Under the pieces are notes generated by a model. The model was not told the origin of the DNA. It saw nothing but the letters and a program-made list of their open reading frames with translations, and made no database searches. Positions 27,825 through 39,427 of a stretch of DNA of 64,000 nucleotides are shown piece after piece (position 1 is the first letter of the stretch; the number at the start of each line of letters is the position of its first letter). The DNA is from Pseudomonas oryzihabitans NBRC 102199 (GTDB taxonomy: Bacteria; Pseudomonadota; Gammaproteobacteria; Pseudomonadales; Pseudomonadaceae): assembly GCF_000730625.1 (NCBI RefSeq), contig NZ_BBIT01000014.1:62001-126000 (forward strand), in the 5' to 3' direction. The translations under genes were made by a program, and so were the position numbers.

Positions 27825-29201
27825 ATGGTCAAGAAGCCACTGGTGGTCGCGGTCTCCGCGGCCTGTCTGAACCTGTCCGTCATCGCCGCTGCCCACGCTG
27901 CCGGCTTCGTCGAAGACAGCAAAGCCACCCTCAGTCTGCGTAACTTCTACATCAACACAGACAACCGCAACGGTACTGCCAATCCTTCCCGCGTGATGGA
28001 TTGGGGTCAGGGGTTCCTGCTTAACTATCAGTCCGGCTTCACCCAGGGCACCGTCGGTTTCGGTGTTGATGCAATCGGCATGCTGGGTCTGCGTCTGGAC
28101 AGCGGTGGCAAGGCCAACGGCGCCAGCGGTGGCAGCGTGCAGAACGGCACCATGTTCCCGCGTGATACCGATAACAGCGCCGTTGACGAGTTCTCCAATG
28201 TCGGCGCTACTGCCAAGATGAAGATCTCCGAAACCGAGTTCCGCTACGGCACCCTGATGCCGAAGCTGCCGGTCGTGGTCTCCAACGACGGTCGCCTGCT
28301 GCCGCAGACCTTCCAAGGTGCTCAAGTCACGTCCAAGGACATTAAGAACGTGACCCTGACCGCCGGCCAGCTCGAGCGTGCCAAGAACCGTAACTCCACC
28401 GACGAAGACGATCTGTCCATCGCCGGTTCCAACGGTGCCGCGAATGCCGCCCTGCGTCGCAACAGCGATCATTTCCGCTTCGTCGGTGCCGACTACAAGG
28501 TCACCAAAGACCTGACCCTGCAGTACTACTTCGGTCAGCTGGAAGACTTCTACAACCAGCACTTCCTGGGTCTGGTGCACAGCGTCAAGCTGGGCGACGG
28601 TACCTTCAAGACCGACTTGCGCTATTTCGATAGCAACAGCCAGGGCGAAAACCGCAAGGCCGACAGCACCGGCCTCTACGTGTCCAGCGGCTACTACGGT
28701 GGTACCCGTACCACTGGCGAGATCGACAACCGCCTCTACAGCGGCCTGTTCACCTACTCGATCTACGGCCACACCTTTGGTCTGGGTTATCAGGGCAGCA
28801 ACGGCAACAGCGCCTTCCCCTACCTGAACGAGAACGGTGGTGCTTCGACCTATGCCATCACCGATATTCAGATCAACAACTTCACCCGTTCCGGCGAAGA
28901 CACCTGGCAGGCTCGCTACTCTTATGACTTCGCTCAGCTGGGCGTCAAGGGTCTGACCGCTGGCGTCATCTATCAGCGCGGTGACAACATCCGTACCCGT
29001 ACTGGCGACGCCATGGAATGGGAACGCGACCTGACCGTCAGCTACGTCATCCCAGAAGGCCAGCTGAAAGGTCTGGGCTTCACCTGGCGTAACGCCATGC
29101 TGCGTTCCGACCTGCCGGCCGTTTCTCAAGCCGGTGTACCGGGCCAGCGTGACGTTGACGAAAACCGTCTGATCGTCAGCTACACCCTGCCGCTGCTCTA
29201 A
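27825..29201 (+). CDS. oprE: OprD-family outer-membrane porin (OprE-like)
   Basis: A 458-residue porin. The signal peptide ends at Ala-His-Ala (about residue 26) before AGFVEDSKATLSLRNFYINTD, the OprD-family start. Alternating beta strands follow and the protein ends in LPLL, with a family opening that includes DWGQGFLLNYQSGFTQGTVGFGVDAIG. It should form a monomeric 18-strand channel for small anions or amino-acid-like substrates. Codon use is more biased (many CGT, GGT codons) than neighbours, a sign of high expression. The oprE label rests on its position between the GGDEF gene and aguA. Confidence 0.85.
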   Translation: MVKKPLVVAVSAACLNLSVIAAAHAAGFVEDSKATLSLRNFYINTDNRNGTANPSRVMDWGQGFLLNYQSGFTQGTVGFGVDAIGMLGLRLDSGGKANGASGGSVQNGTMFPRDTDNSAVDEFSNVGATAKMKISETEFRYGTLMPKLPVVVSNDGRLLPQTFQGAQVTSKDIKNVTLTAGQLERAKNRNSTDEDDLSIAGSNGAANAALRRNSDHFRFVGADYKVTKDLTLQYYFGQLEDFYNQHFLGLVHSVKLGDGTFKTDLRYFDSNSQGENRKADSTGLYVSSGYYGGTRTTGEIDNRLYSGLFTYSIYGHTFGLGYQGSNGNSAFPYLNENGGASTYAITDIQINNFTRSGEDTWQARYSYDFAQLGVKGLTAGVIYQRGDNIRTRTGDAMEWERDLTVSYVIPEGQLKGLGFTWRNAMLRSDLPAVSQAGVPGQRDVDENRLIVSYTLPLL

Positions 29202-29221
29202 GCCGCGCTCAGGTCAAGAAA

Positions 29222-29250
29222 AAGCCCGTCGCGAGACGGGCTTTTTCGTT
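29222..29250. terminator. Bidirectional terminator between porin and aguA
   Basis: AGCCCGTC-GCGA-GACGGGCT with an A-run on the left and TTTTTCGTT on the right can end both the porin and the convergent aguA transcripts. Confidence 0.93.
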
Positions 29251-29261
29251 TCCGCCGGAAA

Positions 29262-30359
29262 TCAGCGACCGGTCGGCTGCTGCTGGGTGATGCAGTGGAT
29301 GTTGCCACCGCCGAGCAGGATCTCGCGGCCGGGAACCTGCACCACCTCGTGCTCCGGGAAGCAGGCCTGCAGGGTGCGAAGGGCCTCGGCATCCTCGGGG
29401 ACGCCAAAGGTCGGGGCGATGATGCCTCCGTTGACGATCAGGAAGTTGACGTAGGACGCGGCCAGCCGCTCGCCGGCCCGGCGTGGCTGAGTGCCAAGGC
29501 AGGCATCCACGTCACGGCATTCCTCATCGCTGGCGAACAGCGGGCCCGGAGTAACGATCCGATGCACCTTGAAGGTGCGGCCGCGGGCATCGGTTTCGCG
29601 TTCCAGCACGGCCAGGGCCTCGCGGCAGCGGCTGTAGTTGGGATCGGCCTGGTCGTCGCACCAGCTCAGCAGCACCTCGCCCGGGCGCACGTAGCAGCAG
29701 AAGTTGTCCACGTGGCCGTTGGTCTCGTCGTTGTAGAGACCGTGGGGCAGCCAGATGACCTTGTCCACCGCCAGGTAGTCGCTCAGGTAGCGCTCGATCG
29801 TCTCGCGATCCAGGTGCGGATTGCGATTGGCGTTGAGCAGGCATTCCTCGGTGGTGATCAGGGTGCCTTCGCCATCGACATGGATGGAGCCGCCTTCGAG
29901 GACGAAGTCCGGGGTGCGGTAGCCCGGTAGGTTCTCGACCGCCAGGATCTTGCCCGCCACCTGGTCATCGCGCTGCCAGGGGAAATAGAGGCCGCCATCC
30001 AGGCCACCCCAGGCGTTGAAGCTCCAGTCCACACCGCGCACGCCGCCCTGGCCATCGCTGACGAAGGTCGGGCCGGTGTCGCGGCACCAGGCGTCGTCAT
30101 TGCTGATTTCCACCACGCGGATATGCGGGTGCTGCAGGCGGGCGCGAGCATTCTCGTATTGCTGCGCCGAGGCGCCGACGGTGACCGGCTCGAAACGGGC
30201 GATGGCCTGGGCGACGGCAGTGAAGGCGGCCTGCGCGGGTTTGCCGCCCAGGCGCCAGTTGTCCGGGCGCTCGGGCCAGACCATCCAGATCTGGCGCTGG
30301 TCGGCCCATTCGGCCGGCATGTGGAAGCCGTCGGCACGCGGCGTGGTGAGGGTGGTCAT
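29262..30359 (-). CDS. aguA: Agmatine deiminase
   Basis: A 365-residue enzyme converting agmatine to N-carbamoylputrescine plus ammonia. The guanidine-modifying-enzyme fold is evident. [49 protein letters not shown] and the catalytic Cys in GGGNIHCIT near the end are all present. In P. aeruginosa aguB, which uses the product, lies beside it. Here the upstream neighbour is spuI and no aguB is visible. Confidence 0.97.
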   Translation of the reverse strand: MTTLTTPRADGFHMPAEWADQRQIWMVWPERPDNWRLGGKPAQAAFTAVAQAIARFEPVTVGASAQQYENARARLQHPHIRVVEISNDDAWCRDTGPTFVSDGQGGVRGVDWSFNAWGGLDGGLYFPWQRDDQVAGKILAVENLPGYRTPDFVLEGGSIHVDGEGTLITTEECLLNANRNPHLDRETIERYLSDYLAVDKVIWLPHGLYNDETNGHVDNFCCYVRPGEVLLSWCDDQADPNYSRCREALAVLERETDARGRTFKVHRIVTPGPLFASDEECRDVDACLGTQPRRAGERLAASYVNFLIVNGGIIAPTFGVPEDAEALRTLQACFPEHEVVQVPGREILLGGGNIHCITQQQPTGR

Positions 30360-30500
30360 GGCGAGGCTCTCCGTCCAGAGTCGTCGTGGGCTGATAAGGG
30401 AAAGGATCGAAAGGGCGCCGCGGGCGCGAACACGCGCAGGGCGCCAGAGGTCATGCAGAACAGCTGCCGACCGGTGCGGGACCGGTCGGCAGGCTGGCGC

Positions 30501-31877
30501 TTACACGGTGTGCAGGTACCAGTTGTACTCGAGGTCGGAGATGGAGTGCTCGAACTCCTCCAACTCGTGTTCCTTGCAGGCGACGAAGATGTCGATGTAC
30601 TTCGGATCGATGTACTCCGCCATCACCGAGCTGTCGTCCAAGTAGCGCAGGGCATCGCGCAGGTTGTTCGGCAGGCTCTGCTCGTGCTGCTCGTAGGAGT
30701 TGCCCTCGGTGACCGGACCGGGCTCGATCTGCCGGGTCAGGCCATGGTGCACACCGGCCAGGACGCCGGCCAGCAGCAGGTAGGGGTTGGCGTCGGCGCC
30801 GGCCACCCGATGCTCGATGCGGTGCGCCTCCGGCGTGCCGGTGGGGACGCGCAGGGCGGTGGTGCGGTTGTCCAGGCCCCAACTCGGCGCATTGGGCACG
30901 AAGAACTGCGAGCCGAAGCGGCGATAGCTGTTCACGTTGGGGCAGAGAAAGGCCATGCAGGCGGGTAGGGTCTCGAGCACACCGCCGATGGCATGACGCA
31001 ATGCGGCGTTCTGCTCGGGATCCTCGCCGGCAAAGATGTTGCGGCCTTCCTTGTCCAGCAGGGAAATATGCACGTGCAGGCCATTGCCCGCCTGGCCCGG
31101 ATAGGGCTTGGCCATGAAGGTGGTGTCCATCTCATGGTCATAGGCGACGTTCTTGATCAGGCGCTTGAGCAGCACGGCGTAGTCGCAGGCCTTGATCGGA
31201 TCGGCGACGTGGTTGAGGTTGACCTCGAATTGCGCCGGAGCTGATTCGGCGACGATGGCGTCGGCCGGAATGCCCTGGGCGCGGGCGCCGTCGATGATGT
31301 CCTGCAGGCAGTCCGCGTATTCGTCCAGATCGTCCATGGAGTAGACCTGGACCGACTGGGGGCGCTTGCCGGAAATGGGTGAACGCGGCGGTTGCGGGCG
31401 GCCGTTGATGTTCTCCTGATCGATCAGATAGAACTCCAGCTCGAAGGCGGCGCAGACCGTGAGGCCGAGCTCGTCGAAACGCTGGACGACCTGGCGCAGC
31501 ACTTCGCGGGGGTCGGCGAAGAAGGGCTCGCCTTCCATCTCGTGCATGGTCATCAGCAGCTGCGCGGTGGGGCGCTTCTGCCAGGGCTCCATGGAGAGGG
31601 TGTCGGTGATGGGGAAGCAGACGCGGTCGGCGTCGCCGATGTCGAGGCCGAGACCGGTGCTTTCGACGGTGGAGCCGGTGATGTCGAGGGCGAAGAGCGA
31701 AGCGGGGAGGTTGATTCCTTTCTCGAAGACTTTGGGCAGATTGTTGCGCTCGATGCGTTTGCCACGCACCACGCCATTCATATCCGCAATCAGAAGATCG
31801 ACGAACTGGACCTCAGGGTGCTCCCTGAGGAAGTCGGTCGCTTCATCCAAACGAACGGCACGCGGGGGTACCGACAT
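30501..31877 (-). CDS. spuI: Gamma-glutamylpolyamine synthetase (glutamine synthetase family)
   Basis: A 458-residue enzyme that ligates glutamate to putrescine or a related polyamine using ATP. The glutamine-synthetase fold is shown by EFYLIDQENI, the beta-strand NGLHVHISLLDKEG, NSYRRFG and [20 protein letters not shown]. The ATG at 31877 follows AAGGTG. A longer frame reaches into the divergent promoter and is rejected. Divergent from spuA-H, as in P. aeruginosa. A paralogue (spuB) is at 33068. Confidence 0.92.
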   Translation of the reverse strand: MSVPPRAVRLDEATDFLREHPEVQFVDLLIADMNGVVRGKRIERNNLPKVFEKGINLPASLFALDITGSTVESTGLGLDIGDADRVCFPITDTLSMEPWQKRPTAQLLMTMHEMEGEPFFADPREVLRQVVQRFDELGLTVCAAFELEFYLIDQENINGRPQPPRSPISGKRPQSVQVYSMDDLDEYADCLQDIIDGARAQGIPADAIVAESAPAQFEVNLNHVADPIKACDYAVLLKRLIKNVAYDHEMDTTFMAKPYPGQAGNGLHVHISLLDKEGRNIFAGEDPEQNAALRHAIGGVLETLPACMAFLCPNVNSYRRFGSQFFVPNAPSWGLDNRTTALRVPTGTPEAHRIEHRVAGADANPYLLLAGVLAGVHHGLTRQIEPGPVTEGNSYEQHEQSLPNNLRDALRYLDDSSVMAEYIDPKYIDIFVACKEHELEEFEHSISDLEYNWYLHTV

Positions 31878-32283
31878 GATGAAACACCTTTGCTTTTGGC
31901 TGCGCTCGACAAAACGGTTAGCGCCTGATGCGCCTGTTTGCCCAGTGGGCCAACCGCAGTGAGGGCACGAGTGCCCGCTGTCGATCCGACAGCGACCTGA
32001 GAGTACGGTCTCGCCTGCGCTCCGACGCTTTGTCAGCGCCCCTGTTAAAAATATCAATCAGCGGAGTTACCACCCTGGAGTCAATCCGAAAGGCGGACCA
32101 AAGTCAACTGGAGGCAACCCTGCTCGGAGGTGGTGCGCAGGCGCCTGTTTTTGGCGCATTTAGTCGGGCTGAAACGCCTCTGTTTAGCCGCTTCTGTGCA
32201 GAATCTCGAAACTTTTTGCCGGTGGTTGTGAAAAATAACGAACAAGACTAGGCTCGGATGATTCCTGTTCAACCCGGTGCCCC
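31878..32283. promoter_or_regulatory. 406-bp divergent promoter region spuI / spuABCDEFGH
   Basis: No gene. Two perfect hairpins sit back to back at 31963-31976 (GGGCAC-GA-GTGCCC) and 31977-31993 (GCTGTCG-ATC-CGACAGC), about 90 bp upstream of spuI. On the spuA side an A+T-richer stretch at 32200-32260 has a weak promoter (see the next entry). The central part (32040-32150) shows nothing I can name. Confidence 0.5.
32226..32254 (+). promoter_or_regulatory. Candidate spuA promoter
   Basis: TTGTGA (32226-32231) and TAGGCT (32249-32254) with a 17-bp spacer, ending 29 bp before the spuA start. Both hexamers are only partial matches to sigma-70 consensus. Confidence 0.3.
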
Positions 32284-33033
32284 ATGTCCGCGCTGCCCCT
32301 CATAGGTGTCACAGCCTGTACCAGGCAACTAGGCCTGCATCCCTTTTACATCGCTGGCGACAAGTATCTGCGCGCGGTGGTGGAGGGGGCCGAGGGCATG
32401 CCGCTGGTGATCCCGGCCCTGGCCGACCTCATCGCCACCGACGCCCTGCTCGAGCGGCTGGACGGTCTGTTGTTCACCGGTTCGCCCTCCAATGTCGAGC
32501 CCCATCACTACCAGGGCGCGCCCAGCGAGCCCGGCACCCTGCACGATGCGGCCCGTGATGCCGTGACCCTGCCGCTGTTGCGTGCCGCCGTGGCGGCAGG
32601 CGTGCCGGTGCTGGGCATCTGCCGCGGCTTCCAGGAAATGAACGTGGCCTTTGGCGGCAGCCTGCACCAGAAGGTGCACGAGGTCGATTCCCTGATGGAC
32701 CACCGCGAACGCGGCGAGACCCTGGAGGAACACTATGGCCTGCACCATCCCGTCGAGGTCCGGCCGGGTGGCCTGTTCGAGGCCCTCGGCCTGCCGGCGC
32801 GCTTCGAGGTGAATTCCATCCATGGCCAGGGCATCGATCGCCTGGCACCGGGATTGCGCGCCGAGGCGCTGGCCCCCGATGGCCTGATCGAGGCCGTCTC
32901 GGTCCGAGAGGCCCGCGCCTTCGCCTGTGGCGTGCAGTGGCACCCGGAATGGAAGGTGCGCAGTCACCCGGTCTATCTCGCCTTGTTCAAGGCGTTCGGC
33001 AAGGCCTGCAAGGCGCGCGCTGCCGAGCGCTGA
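32284..33033 (+). CDS. spuA: Gamma-glutamyl-GABA hydrolase (class I amidotransferase fold)
   Basis: A 249-residue PuuD-type enzyme that releases GABA from gamma-glutamyl-GABA. The catalytic nucleophile is in GICRGFQEMN (Cys near residue 114). The His/Glu partners are in CGVQWHPEWK. The oxyanion region LFTGSPSNVEPHHY matches PuuD. It is first in the spuABC-DEFGH operon. The GABA formed can be used by GabT/GabD in this window. Confidence 0.93.
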   Translation: MSALPLIGVTACTRQLGLHPFYIAGDKYLRAVVEGAEGMPLVIPALADLIATDALLERLDGLLFTGSPSNVEPHHYQGAPSEPGTLHDAARDAVTLPLLRAAVAAGVPVLGICRGFQEMNVAFGGSLHQKVHEVDSLMDHRERGETLEEHYGLHHPVEVRPGGLFEALGLPARFEVNSIHGQGIDRLAPGLRAEALAPDGLIEAVSVREARAFACGVQWHPEWKVRSHPVYLALFKAFGKACKARAAER

Positions 33034-33067
33034 TGCTGTTCACCCCGCTCGAACCTTCGAGGTCTTT

Positions 33068-34426
33068 ATGAGCACCCCGCTTGACCGGCTCACCGCCTGG
33101 TTGAAAGAACGCAAGATCACCGAAGTGGAATGCCTGGTCGCCGATCTGACCGGCATCGCCCGCGGCAAGATTTCCCCCACTGCCAAGTTTCTCAACGAAA
33201 AGGGCATGCGCCTGCCGGAGAGCGTGCTCCTGCAGAGCGTGACCGGGGACTATGTCGACGACGACATCTACTACGAACTGCTCGACCCGGCCGACATCGA
33301 CATGCACTGTCGCCCGGACGATCGCGCGGTGTTCCTGGTGCCCTGGGCACTGGAGCCCACCGCCCTGGTGATCCACGACACCTACGACAAGCGCGGCATC
33401 CCCATCGAGCTGTCGCCGCGCAACCTGCTCAAGAAGGTGCTCAAGCTCTATGCCGAGCATGGCTGGCAACCCATCGTCGCACCGGAAATGGAGTTCTACC
33501 TGACCAAGCGCAGCGACGACCCCGACTATCCGCTGCAGCCGCCGGTAGGCCGCTCCGGGCGCCAGGAAACCGGGCGCCAGTCCTTTTCCATCGATGCCGC
33601 CAACGAATTCGATCCGCTGTTCGAAGACATGTACGACTGGTGCGAGGCCCAGGAACTGGATCTGGATACCCTGATCCACGAGGAAGGCACCGCACAGATG
33701 GAGATCAACTTCCGCCATGGCGATCCGCTGCACCTGGCCGACCAGATCTTCGTCTTCAAGCGCACCCTGCGCGAGGCGGCGCTCAAGCACAACGTCACCG
33801 CCACCTTCATGGCCAAGCCCATGACCGGCGAGCCCGGCAGTGCCATGCACCTGCACCAGAGCGTGGTGGATCTCAAGACCGGCAAGACGGTGTTTTCCAA
33901 CCCCGATGGCAGCATGAGCGAACTCTTCCTGCACCACATAGGTGGTCTGCAGAAGTACATTCCCGAGGCGCTGCCGCTGTTTGCCCCAAACGTGAATTCC
34001 TTCCGCCGCTTCCTGCCCGACACCTCGGCGCCGGTCAACGTGGAGTGGGGCGAGGAGAACCGTACCGTGGGCCTGCGGGTGCCGGATTCCGATCCGCAGA
34101 ATCGCCGGGTGGAGAATCGCCTGGCGGGCGCCGATGCCAACCCCTACCTGGCCCTGGCGGCCAGCCTGCTGTGCGGCTATCTGGGCATGATCGAGAACGT
34201 CTCGCCCAGCGCGCCGGTGCAGGGGCGTGGCTACGAACGTCGCAACCTGCGCCTGCCGCTGACCCTGGAAGCCGCCCTGGAGCGCATGGAGCAGTCGGCC
34301 ACCCTGGAACGCTATCTGGGGAGTCGCTTCACCCGCGGCTATGTCGCGGTGAAGCGCGCCGAACACGAGAACTACAAGCGCGTGATCAGTTCCTGGGAGC
34401 GGGAATTCCTGCTGCTCAGCGTCTGA
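33068..34426 (+). CDS. spuB: Gamma-glutamylpolyamine synthetase, second copy
   Basis: A 452-residue glutamine-synthetase-family ligase paralogous to the divergent SpuI. Motifs: [42 protein letters not shown], and [21 protein letters not shown]. The ATG at 33068 follows GAGGTC. The gene is 34 bp downstream of spuA and 22 bp upstream of spuC, clearly one operon. The two paralogues may differ in polyamine preference. Confidence 0.92.
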   Translation: MSTPLDRLTAWLKERKITEVECLVADLTGIARGKISPTAKFLNEKGMRLPESVLLQSVTGDYVDDDIYYELLDPADIDMHCRPDDRAVFLVPWALEPTALVIHDTYDKRGIPIELSPRNLLKKVLKLYAEHGWQPIVAPEMEFYLTKRSDDPDYPLQPPVGRSGRQETGRQSFSIDAANEFDPLFEDMYDWCEAQELDLDTLIHEEGTAQMEINFRHGDPLHLADQIFVFKRTLREAALKHNVTATFMAKPMTGEPGSAMHLHQSVVDLKTGKTVFSNPDGSMSELFLHHIGGLQKYIPEALPLFAPNVNSFRRFLPDTSAPVNVEWGEENRTVGLRVPDSDPQNRRVENRLAGADANPYLALAASLLCGYLGMIENVSPSAPVQGRGYERRNLRLPLTLEAALERMEQSATLERYLGSRFTRGYVAVKRAEHENYKRVISSWEREFLLLSV

Positions 34427-34448
34427 CCGCGATCCGAGGAGAGGCTTC

Positions 34449-35807
34449 GTGAACACCTTTACCACCGCCCATTGGCAGGACCTGAGTCGCCGGCATCTGC
34501 TGGCGCCCTTCACCGACTATCGCCAGCTCAACGAAAAGGGCGCGCGCATCATCACTCGCGCCGAGGGCGTGCACCTCTGGGACAGCGAGGGTCAGCGCAT
34601 CCTCGACGGCATGGCCGGACTCTGGTGCGTCAACGTCGGCTACGGCCGGGAAGAGCTGGTCGAGGCGGCCAGCCGCCAGATGCGCGAACTGCCCTACTAC
34701 AACCTGTTCTTCCAGACCGCCCACCCGCCGGCGCTGGAGCTGGCCAAGGCCATCGCCGAGCTGGCGCCGGAGGGCATGAACCACGTGTTCTTCACCGGTT
34801 CCGGTTCGGAGGCCAACGACACCGTGCTGCGCCTGGTGCGCCATTACTGGGCGACCAAGGGCCAGCCGGAGAAGCGCGTGGTCATCGGGCGCTGGAACGG
34901 TTACCACGGCTCGACCCTGGCCGGGGCCAGCCTGGGTGGCATGGCGGCGATGCACGAGCAGGGCGGCCTGCTGCCCGACATCGTGCACATCCCGCAGCCC
35001 TACTGGTTCGGCGAAGGCGGCGAGATGAGTCCCGAGGAATTCGGCATCTGGGCGGCCGATCAGCTGGAGCGGAAGATCCTCGAGGTCGGGGAAGAGCGCG
35101 TCGCCGCCTTTATCGCCGAGCCCATCCAGGGCGCCGGCGGGGTGATCGTGCCGCCGGAAAGCTACTGGCCGCGGGTGCGCCAGATCCTCGCCAAGTACGA
35201 CATCCTCTTCATCGCCGACGAGGTCATCTGCGGCTTCGGCCGTACCGGCGAATGGTTCGGCAGCCAGTACTACGGCAACGCTCCGGACCTCATGCCCATC
35301 GCCAAGGGGCTCACCTCCGGCTACGTGCCCATGGGCGGCGTGGTGGTGCGCGACGAGGTGGTCAGGGTGCTCGACGAGGGCGGCGAGTTCTATCACGGCT
35401 TCACCTATTCCGGGCATCCGGTAGCGGCCGCCGTGGCCCTGGAAAACATCCGCATCCTGCGCGACGAAGGCATCGTCGACCGGGTTCGCAGCACCACGGC
35501 ACCCTATTTGCAGAAACGCTGGGCGGAGCTGGCCGACCACCCGCTGGTGGGCGAGACCCGTGGCGTCGGCATGGTGGCGGCGCTGGAGCTGGTGCGCGAC
35601 AAGAAGACGCGGTCGCGGTACGAGGGTGGGGCGGGCATGCTCTGTCGCGAGCACTGCTTCCGCAATGGCCTGGTGATGCGCGCGGTGGGCGATACCATGA
35701 TCATCGCGCCGCCGCTGGTGATCACGCCCGAGTCCATCGACGAGCTGGTTACCCTGGCGCGCCTGAGTCTCGATCAGACCCATGAGCTGCTGCGCCAGCG
35801 TGGCTAA
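34449..35807 (+). CDS. spuC: Putrescine/polyamine:pyruvate aminotransferase
   Basis: A 452-residue class III PLP aminotransferase that removes the terminal amine of putrescine or glutamyl-putrescine. The family pieces are [36 protein letters not shown], the [13 protein letters not shown] block, [18 protein letters not shown] and the PLP Lys in [15 protein letters not shown]. The start is GTG with GAGGAGAGG upstream. It lies between spuB and the transporter genes. Confidence 0.94.
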   Translation: MNTFTTAHWQDLSRRHLLAPFTDYRQLNEKGARIITRAEGVHLWDSEGQRILDGMAGLWCVNVGYGREELVEAASRQMRELPYYNLFFQTAHPPALELAKAIAELAPEGMNHVFFTGSGSEANDTVLRLVRHYWATKGQPEKRVVIGRWNGYHGSTLAGASLGGMAAMHEQGGLLPDIVHIPQPYWFGEGGEMSPEEFGIWAADQLERKILEVGEERVAAFIAEPIQGAGGVIVPPESYWPRVRQILAKYDILFIADEVICGFGRTGEWFGSQYYGNAPDLMPIAKGLTSGYVPMGGVVVRDEVVRVLDEGGEFYHGFTYSGHPVAAAVALENIRILRDEGIVDRVRSTTAPYLQKRWAELADHPLVGETRGVGMVAALELVRDKKTRSRYEGGAGMLCREHCFRNGLVMRAVGDTMIIAPPLVITPESIDELVTLARLSLDQTHELLRQRG

Positions 35808-35894
35808 TGGCCGGCAAGGCTTGAGCGCGGCGGCGGACCTTGCCAGACTGCGCGCGGGCGCTGGCCGCGCACCGAATCAAAAGACCAACGATGA

Positions 35895-37010
<1,116 letters not shown>

Positions 37011-37037
37011 GTTCTGCCGCCGCGTGCGGCTGACAGG

Positions 37038-37068
37038 ACGGCACGCCGGAGTCACTCCGGCGTGCCGT
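37038..37068 (+). repeat. 31-bp hairpin between spuD and spuE
   Basis: A perfect 15-bp inverted repeat (ACGGCACGCCGGAGT and its complement) around one central base. No T-run follows, so it is unlikely to terminate efficiently. It sits 27 bp after spuD and 62 bp before spuE, where it would protect the upstream binding-protein mRNA from 3' decay. Confidence 0.75.
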
Positions 37069-37117
37069 ACGTCTGTATGGACCGCTGAAAGGGTGTCGTC
37101 GCCGATGCCCACCATGA

Positions 37118-38218
<1,101 letters not shown>

Positions 38219-38230
38219 CCAACGCTAAGC

Positions 38231-38249
38231 GGACCGGCCCGGCCGGTCC
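38231..38249 (+). repeat. Hairpin between spuE and spuF
   Basis: GGACCGGCC and GGCCGGTCC form a 9-bp stem with a single base between, 12 bp after the spuE stop and followed by CCCGATTTT. The T-run is short, so it may be an attenuating terminator or an mRNA stabiliser. Confidence 0.65.
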
Positions 38250-38272
38250 CCGATTTTCCTGGGGAGATGTAC

Positions 38273-39427
38273 ATGGCGACCGCCACCAGTGCCTTCAAGA
38301 AAGCCGCCACCGGCGACAAGAAAGCCAAGGAAGTCCTGGTCAAGATCGACCGGGTCACCAAGAAGTTCGACGAAACCGTCGCTGTCGACGACGTCTCCCT
38401 GACCATCAACAAGGGCGAGATCTTCGCCCTGCTCGGCGGCTCGGGTTCGGGCAAGTCGACCCTGCTGCGCATGCTGGCCGGTTTCGAACGGCCGAGCGAA
38501 GGGCGCATCTTCCTCGATGGTGTGGACATCACCGACATGCCGCCCTACGAGCGGCCGATCAACATGATGTTCCAGTCCTATGCGCTGTTCCCGCACATGA
38601 GCGTGGAGCAGAACATCGCCTTCGGCCTCAAGCAGGACAAGCTGCCCAGGGCCGAGATCGAGGCCCGCGTGGCCGAGATGCTCAAGCTGGTGCACATGAC
38701 CCAGTACGCCAAGCGCAAGCCGCACCAGCTCTCCGGTGGCCAGCGCCAGCGCGTGGCCCTGGCGCGCTCCCTGGCCAAGCGACCCAAGCTGCTGCTGCTC
38801 GACGAGCCCATGGGCGCGCTGGACAAGAAGCTGCGCTCGCAGATGCAGCTGGAGCTGGTGGAGATCATCGAGCGCGTGGGCGTGACCTGCGTGATGGTGA
38901 CCCACGACCAGGAAGAGGCCATGACCATGGCCGAGCGCATCGCCATCATGCACCTGGGCTGGATCGCCCAGGTGGGCAGCCCGATGGACATCTACGAGAC
39001 CCCGGCGAGCCGGCTGGTCTGCGAGTTCATCGGCAGCGTCAACGTCTTCGAAGGCGAGCTGACCGACGACGGTGCCGACCACGCCATCATCCAGAGTCCG
39101 CAACTGGAACGACCGATCTACATCGGTCACGGCATCAGTACCCGGGCTCAGGAAAAGCAGGTCACCTTCGCCCTGCGTCCCGAAAAGCTGCTGATGGGCA
39201 CCAGCCTGCCGGCGGATCACGAGCATCCCGACTACAACTGGTGCAGCGGCACCGTGCAGGACATCGCCTACCTGGGCGGTCACTCGGTGTACTACGTGCG
39301 CCTGGCCTCCGGCCATCTGGTCCAGTGCTTCATCGCCAACGCCGAGCGCCTCGGCAAGCGACCCACCTGGGATGACGCCGTGGTGGTGTACTGGGAAGAC
39401 GACAGCGGCGTGGTACTGCAAGCATGA
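38273..39427 (+). CDS. spuF: Polyamine ABC transporter ATP-binding protein
   Basis: A 384-residue PotA/PotG-type ATPase. Walker A is GGSGSGKST, signature [16 protein letters not shown], Walker B LLLLDEPMGALD, switch His [12 protein letters not shown], with a C-terminal TOBE domain (VTFALRPEKLL). The ATG at 38273 has GGGGA at proper spacing; the ATG two codons earlier overlaps that site. Its stop overlaps the spuG start by 4 bp (ATGA). Confidence 0.96.
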   Translation: MATATSAFKKAATGDKKAKEVLVKIDRVTKKFDETVAVDDVSLTINKGEIFALLGGSGSGKSTLLRMLAGFERPSEGRIFLDGVDITDMPPYERPINMMFQSYALFPHMSVEQNIAFGLKQDKLPRAEIEARVAEMLKLVHMTQYAKRKPHQLSGGQRQRVALARSLAKRPKLLLLDEPMGALDKKLRSQMQLELVEIIERVGVTCVMVTHDQEEAMTMAERIAIMHLGWIAQVGSPMDIYETPASRLVCEFIGSVNVFEGELTDDGADHAIIQSPQLERPIYIGHGISTRAQEKQVTFALRPEKLLMGTSLPADHEHPDYNWCSGTVQDIAYLGGHSVYYVRLASGHLVQCFIANAERLGKRPTWDDAVVVYWEDDSGVVLQA

